DNA from: Halichondria panicea
Lineage: Eukaryota > Porifera > Demospongiae > Suberitida > Halichondriidae
Direction of reading: 5' to 3'
Length of the DNA stretch: 64,000 nucleotides
Assembly (NCBI RefSeq): GCF_963675165.1
Contig: NC_087381.1
Location: 310,001 to 374,000 of the forward strand
Both the position numbers and the translations under genes were made by a program. A model generated the notes under the pieces. It was not told the origin of the DNA and searched no databases. It saw only the letters and a program-made list of their open reading frames with translations. Shown here in pieces: positions 53,377-64,000 of this stretch. Position 1 is the stretch's first letter. Each line of letters opens with the position of its first letter.

Positions 53377-54117
53377 ATGCGTGCGTGTGTGTGTGTGTAT
53401 GTGTAGACTGTTACAGCTGCTCAATTAATAAGGATCAATGAAGTGCAAGTAAGAGTTTCTATAGGCTTCTAGTCATTCTTGGATTTGTATTCCTGGATTT
53501 GCAAAATAAAGCTTCGTTCTCGAGTCATGCCTAGTTTTGCTTACTTGGAATGCCATTGCAGCCTTTTCAGAAGAGTCCGTAGCAAAACTTGTTCACCGAG
53601 TTGCTACTCTACTTAGTAGTTAGCTTCGTCGATCATTACCCACTCTTTGAGTTTCCCTATTCTGGATTTTGCATGCAGTAAAATTAAAAATGTTCATTAT
53701 GATAATTATGATCAATGTGTGTATAAAAGCTATTAGTAGCTTTATGTTATATAGCTTTGGCACCTCCACCAAGGCATCAGCACTCACAGTGCTATATAGC
53801 ATTACTAGAAGCTTATAAATTTATTATAGCTGTAATATTACATTACAACCAAGGAGTAGTTCTACGTAGATATGATATGATTCGATGCTTGAGAATTTCC
53901 ACAACTAAAAATGACCACCAAAGTGCTCTAACTGCCAAACCATGCTTTTTATTCCAACCACAGAATCGGTGGGTCTGTTATCATGTTAGTATTATGGTTT
54001 TTCCTATGATCTCTGTGGCAAAAAACTATGAAATAGTATGCTGCATTCACGTATGTAAGTAAAAGGAACTCATTGTACGTATATACTTAGCTGTATAGGA
54101 ATGTCATTATTGCTTAC
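52450..54117. other. spacer between the retroelement region and SRCR fragment D
   Basis: Holds a GT microsatellite (about 53330-53402) and no supported gene. No type I or II tail for gene D is found here. Confidence 0.45.
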
Positions 54118-54759
54118 TTGCAATACAGACCAAGGCCACATCTTGTGAATGAACGCAATTTTCATCTCCGATAGTGTTAGCAGGGCAATCAATGAGTCTG
54201 CTCTCAGTTCCTGAGCAACGAAGCTCATCCAGCCATGTCTGAGTGGTTGATGAAGCTTGGGAGAAACTATAAATAGGAGGAATATAGAAATGACATGCAT
54301 GCAGTGATACTTACCCTAAATATCCTACTCGTCCATAGTTAGTATGATTTGTGTACCCCAGCTGACGACAAGCTACCGTTGCATCATTTGAGCCAAATCT
54401 GTCATTACACACTGTCCCCCATTGTCCCCTGTAATAGACCTCCAGTCTACCAGAGGAGACTCCTGTTCGGCGTGAGCTGTCTACCAGCCTCAGATCTCCA
54501 CTTGATTGTCCTAGAAATACACAGAAACAGAAATTCTAAAGGCTGGTAGGCAGTTCAAACGAAAAAACAAATCATGCATTGTTAACAAATTCAAATTCAC
54601 ACTTTCAACATCATAATATATTATATTAGATTATAGCAGATCAAGTGTATGAACTCCTGAGAATAGCTAATGCTAACTATAAACTACAGCCTTACCTTGG
54701 GTGTCAGAAAGACAGAAGCCCAAAATAATTAAAAAGAAATAACTTGTAGAGCCTGCCAT
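54118..54759 (-). pseudogene. SRCR gene D: signal peptide and one SRCR domain, no tail
   Basis: Exons 54759-54696 (signal [10 protein letters not shown]), 54510-54315 and 54266-54118 form an intact reading frame for one SRCR domain ([47 protein letters not shown]). The last exon has a good donor (A then GTAAGC) of the kind that elsewhere leads into another SRCR domain, but no next exon lies within 3.6 kb. Either the 3' end was lost when the retroelement and MITEs arrived, or transcripts splice on into gene C, whose first SRCR exon has a compatible phase. Confidence 0.65.
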
Positions 54760-55540
54760 TTTGAAACCAAATGAAAGCCTCGTGCAGTACACAGAGGAAT
54801 GTTGCTGAGGTTAGATCTATATATGCGTAACCAGACACCAGACTACCTCCTCCACAAAAACCATGCTGATAGATAAAGTGTGCGCATGCGTGCATGCATG
54901 CTCTGTATATAATATGTAAGTTCACATTCATATCCTCTCTTAATTGCTGTTCAATTATTTCTAGAACTTATGGTTAACAGTTTACCACACAATGTAACTT
55001 TGTGGCTAGTCTAGAAGGTTCTAGAACTCAGTATAATACATTATTATGACATGTGTCAGTATTCCTATATAGTAGAATATTCTAGAACCATATCCTATAG
55101 CTGTGGTGTTGTTAGTATAAATAGTCACCCTGTTCTTTTTGTGACAGTGATTGCTGAATACAATTATTGATATTACCATTGACACTTCTTGCGACATTTG
55201 GCCGCGTTATATACATTAGCATCAAATAACGGAAGGTATCTCTCTTGAGTCTCACTGCCAAATGTGTACTATAGTGTTGACTGACTATAAATTATTGCAC
55301 ATGCAAGTATGCAATGCCTACGTATACACAATTCTAGATGTTCTGTGACAAAATGTCTCTATAGATATATCACTATAGCTACATCATAGGAAAGTTCGTA
55401 CAGACATAATTATTACTTCTTTAAGTAAAACAAACTGCAGTTTGCTCTTTTTGACAAATCACACCATTTGGTCCTTCAAAACGCTGAACCACATGAATGG
55501 CAGTGAAAGAGCGATTGCTGGCTTCAGTCGTAGCTACAGA

Positions 55541-55831
55541 TCAACCTGTGTACCTTGGTGGAGGGTCTTTTTTTGCAGGGGCACAATACACAGTCTTTGT
55601 CCTCACTGGTGGTGGAGCAGTGTATACAGTTTTGGTGGAGCCTGAGGAATTGGACTTGCAGCAGTAGTAGCAGAAAGCACAACAGCATACGACCACACAG
55701 ATGAATATGATAGAACCAACACTTCCACCAGAATAAGCTGCGATGTTTGCAGAAAGCACAACAGCATATGACCACACAGATGGATAGAAAGACAGCAGCC
55801 AAAGATAATCAAACCTGCCATTTTGAAACAT
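55541..55831 (-). CDS. SRCR-less type I stub E
   Basis: One open frame of 96 aa runs from an ATG that overlaps a decayed signal exon (MAG in another frame) into a full type I tail. It has a leader-like start (FDYLWLLSFYPSVW), NIAAYSGGSVG, the Cys-rich span CVVVCCCAFCYYCC, TVYTAPPPV and a PPPRYTG end, where CGA to TGA removes the extension present in A2 and F. The block GCAGAAAGCACAACAGCATA occurs twice (about 55668 and 55748), showing a small duplication that deleted all SRCR exons. It may be a short membrane peptide gene or simply debris. Confidence 0.45.
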   Translation of the reverse strand: MFQNGRFDYLWLLSFYPSVWSYAVVLSANIAAYSGGSVGSIIFICVVVCCCAFCYYCCKSNSSGSTKTVYTAPPPVRTKTVYCAPAKKDPPPRYTG

Positions 55832-56699
55832 GAAACCAACTGGAAGCCTCAGGAAGTTTTGAGCATAGATAATAAAATTCCTCTATTATCTATGGTTTGA
55901 GGTAAACCGAAACATGCACAGACACATGTAAAAGCATGTGTGCTCTGAATATTTAGGTAAAGATCATTAAGTTCATATACACATTCTATAGATTATAATT
56001 ATGCCTCGAGGCGTAGCCGCAGGAGGGATATGACTGTGTGTGTGTCTGTGTGTCTGTTCCAGCTGTAAATGCTCAACGGTTGCAATAAGACGAAAACTAA
56101 CAGCTTCTATAGGCTTCTAGCCACGTTCTCTTGGATTTTGATTCGTGGATTAGCAAACTAAAGCTTCTTTCTTGAGTTATGGCTAGTTTGACTCACTGGG
56201 ACTGTTGCAGTCTCTTCAGAATCTTTCATAGCATCATCTGTTCGCACAAACTTTCTATTCAACATATGAGTTAGCCTTGCACTAAAACGCTAGCTTTTTG
56301 TTAGCTACAAGATCCAGATCCTCCTGGCAGAATCATCTTTTTCTTGAGGGCCTGGTAAGCCACAAAACACTACCATATAACAATATAGATAACAATATGC
56401 ATGTACACAAGTCTTTTCTTCTTAGATATTATATACACTGAACTACAGATCCTGGAAGAATCAATTTTCTTCTTTCTTGAGGTCCTGGTAAGCCACATAA
56501 TACAATCAATAGATGCATGTAAATAAGTCTTTTCTTCTCAGTGAGTTTATATAGATAAGCTAACTTTAAAACTACTATAACACTAATACTTTTTGAGCGA
56601 AAGCATAACATGGCGAGAGGCATTAGCAAGCGCACGCTTGCAACACTCGTTTAGACTGTTTTCATCTAAAATTAATATACAATCCTGGATTTATTTCAT

Positions 56700-56925
56700 A
56701 TCAAGTAACGGAGTATCCAGGTCAGTTGGATAGGGTGGTGGTTCAAAGTCGTGTTACTCTTGTTCCTTGAATGGTGATAGCGTAATCATAGATTGAAGAG
56801 TTAATCTATGGCATAATGGAAGGATATGGTAGCGTAATGGAGGGACGTGAAGGTGGTATAAAGGGATGAAAGGACGCAAAAGTGGTAAAGTGATGGAAGG
56901 ATGTAAGAAATCCAACTTATAATAA
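56700..56925 (-). pseudogene. type II tail remnant upstream of stub E
   Basis: The PYPTDMDD-coding block and several decayed RPSITLPP-coding blocks (GTAATGGAGGGACG) are recognisable, with stops and an inserted hairpin (about 56788-56815). Confidence 0.65.
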
Positions 56926-56936
56926 TAGCTGATAAT

Positions 56937-57145
56937 TTTCGTGGGGCAAAATATTCGTGGTTTTCATGGGAAGCTCTGACCACGAATATTTTACCTACGA
57001 ATGAAGCGACCTTACCTACCTTACCTGCTTGCACTGCAGAGTGCAAGTAGCAACCCCAAGAAAATATTATCCACGAAGTAACTAAATGTTGCTCAACCAC
57101 GAATGTTTTGTCCTCCAAAAATTACCGACTGGGCCGCTATACGGT
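56937..57145. mobile_element. diverged CCGTATAG-family MITE
   Basis: The right end GGGCCGCTATACGG and inner inverted blocks (AAAATATTCGTGG with CCACGAATATTTT) resemble the copies at 31.4 and 52 kb. Confidence 0.5.
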
Positions 57146-57342
57146 GTCCTTATAGCCCATTATGCATGCTTTTCTTCGACAGTGGAACTTTTAACCCAAT
57201 ACTGGGTGATCAACACATCATTATCATGAAATCAAAAAAGCAAAGCATTATTGTCTTTTTAAGTGGGATCTATTGATCTATCTATATTAGGTGGGTGCCT
57301 CACCATCACACCCGCACACACACACACACACACATTCTTCTA

Positions 57343-57450
57343 GCGAGACGTCGGCTTGTCTAACACCGTGGCTGTTTGTGGTTGTCATGACGATGCAGCT
57401 GATAGTGATGCTTATGACAAGCTTAAGAAAGAAATGTATTTTTCATGACT
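57343..57450 (+). pseudogene. LMAN1 exon 9 fragment
   Basis: GCGAGACGTCGGCTTGTCTA, CGATGCAGCTGATAGTGATG and ACAAGCTTAAGAAAGAAATG match LMAN1 exon 9 with small deletions. The 5' flank GGGATCTATTGATCTATCTA also precedes the fragment at 40.3 kb. Confidence 0.8.
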
Positions 57451-57675
57451 ATAATAAACCAATCACTTGAGGCAATCATTAGTTACACTAGATCTACAAC
57501 TCATCTCCGCTGCCAAATGTGTATTATAACTTGTAACTAATGCATGCAAGTATGCAATGCCTACGTATACAAAAATCATTGTTCATATATAGTTATAGAT
57601 GTTCTGTGACAAAATGTCTCTATAGATATACACTAGCTACATCATAGGCAAGTTCGTACATATAAACTTCTTTAA

Positions 57676-61609
<3,934 letters not shown>

Positions 61610-62301
61610 TGGCAATGCAGCTACAACTCAGTGCGAGTATAATCGTTCAGTTATAACAGTGAAGGTCCCACCCACCTCAAAAGCAGTAAGTGCAATATAT
61701 ATGCAAGTGAAAGTAGTTCTATAGCTGTAGTCACCTTATTAGTCTACTGCGCATGTGCATTAAATCATCAATAGCTACGTCATTAAAATTCTTGGAAATG
61801 AAATAGGAAAAAGAATGAATATTAAAGCACATAATTATAAGGGGTGTGTCACTGTTTTGTAGAGCAATAATGAAAGACAAGGGAGGCTACTTTTATCGCA
61901 TGATGAGAAACAACATTGCCTTGCTTAATGGGAAAATTTGGCGAGTACAAGTTTTGTATTTGGCGAACGAGCCATTTAAACCAAATTGGTGTTTTTTTAA
62001 TAAGGCGTCTCAGGCGTGGCTACTACGGCAGCCCACCGGTTACCTTCAATTTAATACCTTTAAATTTGGTGATCTTCAATCAATCAATTAGCAATTTTGT
62101 TCCGATTCAATACCTTGTCTACTGCTCATGCATATACGTAGGGCATGAATATATAACTCCTACAATTCATTGCTAGCAAAAAATAATTGTGTTGACATAA
62201 TTGTTTTGCGACAAATTCTATATAAGGAAAATACATGCATGTATACACTATATATATATATCCATGCACTATATAGCTATAATATAGATTTGAACAGCAT
62301 A
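61610..62301. other. spacer between SRCR genes F and G
   Basis: Contains the second copy (about 61790-62090) of the repeat at 35.8 kb. No gene is supported; an 81-codon frame at 61846-62091 lies within that repeat. Confidence 0.5.
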
Positions 62302-63260
62302 TTAACTTGTGTATGGGGGAGGACTATCTCCTGTGGTGACAAAAATCATCTTCACTCGTGGTGGAAGACTATATTGTCTGGTGGAGCCTGAGGAATCAGG
62401 TTTGAAGTAGTAGTAGCAGCATACACAACAGCATATGATCACACAGATGGATATGACGGAACCAACGCCTCCACCGGAATAAGCTGGGATGTTTGACCCA
62501 CCACTTTCACTTCCACCACCACCTGCATGTGTGGTCAAACTTGATGCAGGGCATGTACATCATTTGTACACATCACTGTACGTACATCTAGCTCCTTGAG
62601 TATATGTAGTATCAGTAACTGCATGCATGCTGAGATATACCGTTACCTGTAGTACAAATCAAGGCCACATCTTCTGAATGGGTGCAATCTTCAACTCCGA
62701 TAGCATTAGCAGGACAATTAATGAGTCTGCTCTCAGTTCCTAAGCAACGAAGCTCGTCCAGCCATATCGGAGTGGTTGATGATGCTTGAGAAAAACTATA
62801 AATAGGAGGAATGATTATCAAATAATTACATCAGTTTATATAGTCTATATAATTATTATAGATAATTATTATAATTATGCATGTGCATGCAATGATACTC
62901 ACCCTGTTCTTACTCGCCCATACTGGTACCCTAGTTGACGACAAGCCACCCTTGCATCATTTGAGCCGAAGTTGTCATCACACACTGTCCCCCATTGTCC
63001 ATTGTAATAGAACTCCAGTCTGCCAGAGGAGCCTCCTGTTTGGCCTGAGTTGCCTACCAGCCTCAAGTTTCCATTAGTAAGACCTTCAAAAGCAAATCAT
63101 GCACTGTTTTGACAAACTTAAACTTTTATTTTCAGTATCATGATGTAGTCTATACTGCCTATTTACTAGATAGCCTATAACTGCATGCAGTCTTACCTTG
63201 GGTGTCAGAAAAACAGAAGCCCAAGATAATCAAAAAGAAATAACTTGTAGAGCCTGCCAT
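62302..63260 (-). CDS. SRCR receptor G: one SRCR domain, short type I tail
   Basis: Exons 63260-63197 (signal [18 protein letters not shown]), 63083-62903 and 62795-62641 (SRCR), 62522-62302 (tail) give 621 bases and 206 aa. The first SRCR exon lacks five codons after CRQLGY compared with its sisters, an in-frame loss in a surface loop. The tail has [14 protein letters not shown], the span [14 protein letters not shown] and the end SPPPYTS, close to A1. This is the smallest complete member. Confidence 0.88.
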
Positions 63261-63406
63261 TTTGAAACCAAATGAATGCCTCAGTACACAGGGGATATTT
63301 TTGAGGTTATTCTCCTCCACAAACCATGTTGACAGATAAAGTGTGCGCATGCGTGTACATGTGATAATTATAAAGTTTCACATCCATGCACATTCATTAT
63401 GTAGCA

Positions 63407-63948
63407 TCAAAATATTAACGGAAAGGTATCTAGATCATCCATGTCAGTTGGATAGGGTGGTAGTTCAAAGTCTTGTTCCTCCTGTTCCCTGAACGGTGGT
63501 AAAGTAATGGAGGGACGTGGTAGAGTGATGGAGGGAGTGATGGAGGGACGAGGTAGAGTGATGGGGGGACGAGAAGGTGCCAGCGTAATGGAGGGACGAG
63601 AAGGTGGTACAGTGATGGAAGGACGTAAGGATTTCTCCAACTTATAAACCGGAGATCCCACGACCATTAGATAGTCCGGAGGGGCTTGCGTAATCCAAGT
63701 TGTTTTAGTGGGTACGTGTCGACTATCCCTGTGCTGAGAAGTAACATTTCTAGTGACGTCAGTGCCGGAGGTCCTGCTTAGTGGGTGTGTCTGAGAGTGT
63801 GCGTGGGTACGAGGGAGAGGGGGTGGTCTCGGAGGATGGCGATTGTTTGGACACGCTCTGCAGATTAGATAGAAGATGAAGATACTGATTAGAATACCAA
63901 CTACGATGCCTCCAAACATGTAGTAGTAGATGTAGCTCATATCATTGC
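63407..63948 (-). CDS. type II tail exon of an SRCR-type gene continuing past the window
   Basis: The exon acceptor is at 63949-63950, and the reading frame of 177 codons from the first Met is intact: MSYIYYYMFGG, the span IVVGILISIFIFYLICRAC, a Pro/Arg-rich stretch, TSQHRDSRHVPTKTTW, repeated RPSITVPP/RPSITLAP units, FREQEEQDFELPPYPTDMDD, and the end TFPLIF. PxxP and PPYP motifs suggest SH3 or WW partners (inference). The preceding exons lie to the right of 64000. It is the best-preserved type II tail in the window, and the earlier remnants are judged against it. Confidence 0.75.
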
Positions 63949-64000
63949 CTGCAGAAATGGAAATAACTATATAATTATGCAGTAACTTGTTAGAGCATGG

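Overview
This looks like a stretch of animal nuclear genome, most likely from a demosponge (inference; Amphimedon-like). The reasons are spliced genes with short GT-AG introns, AT-rich spacers full of CA/GT microsatellites and small foldback transposons, a cluster of SRCR receptors, a Death-domain protein, an LMAN1 lectin and a CH+DIX scaffold. Exon models were built by hand. For each complete multi-exon model the exon lengths sum to a multiple of three, except SRCR gene C, which carries a 2-base expansion.

Layout. (1) 0.2-2.0 kb and 10.1-11.0 kb: three intronless arylamine N-acetyltransferases plus a relic at 9.1-9.6 kb; two of the three have Glu where the catalytic Asp is expected. (2) 4.6-8.3 kb: a four-exon gene encoding 1,186 aa, with nine ubiquitin repeats, three diverged ubiquitin-like folds, a beta-rich segment and a C-terminal Death domain. 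This is the most unusual gene in the window. (3) 11.2-11.8 kb (-): LSM7. (4) 12.0-13.9 kb (+): a one-Ig-domain receptor with a tyrosine-rich tail. (5) 14.1-23.3 kb (-): a 13-exon DIXDC1-like protein (CH domain, coiled coils, DIX domain). (6) 23.65-27.55 kb (+): LMAN1/ERGIC-53, 480 aa, ending in KKFF.

(7) 28.2-64.0 kb: a tandem array of minus-strand group-A SRCR transmembrane receptors. Complete or near-complete members carry 3, 1, 2, 10, 2 and 1 SRCR domains. There are also truncated members and one stub without SRCR domains. Each SRCR domain is coded by two exons and is phase 1-1 overall, so modules can be added or lost in frame. Two C-terminal types occur: type I (Gly-rich stalk, Cys-rich transmembrane segment, PPxY end) and type II (transmembrane segment, repeated RPSITLPP, PPYPTDMDD end). 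Plus-strand fragments of the LMAN1 3' end lie just 3' of several type I tails, and type II tails or fragments lie 5' of several signal-peptide exons. The array therefore seems to have grown by copying a unit that captured the ends of both neighbouring genes.

Small palindromic or TA-flanked elements occur throughout. The two LMAN1 copies provide internal empty sites that date three insertions.
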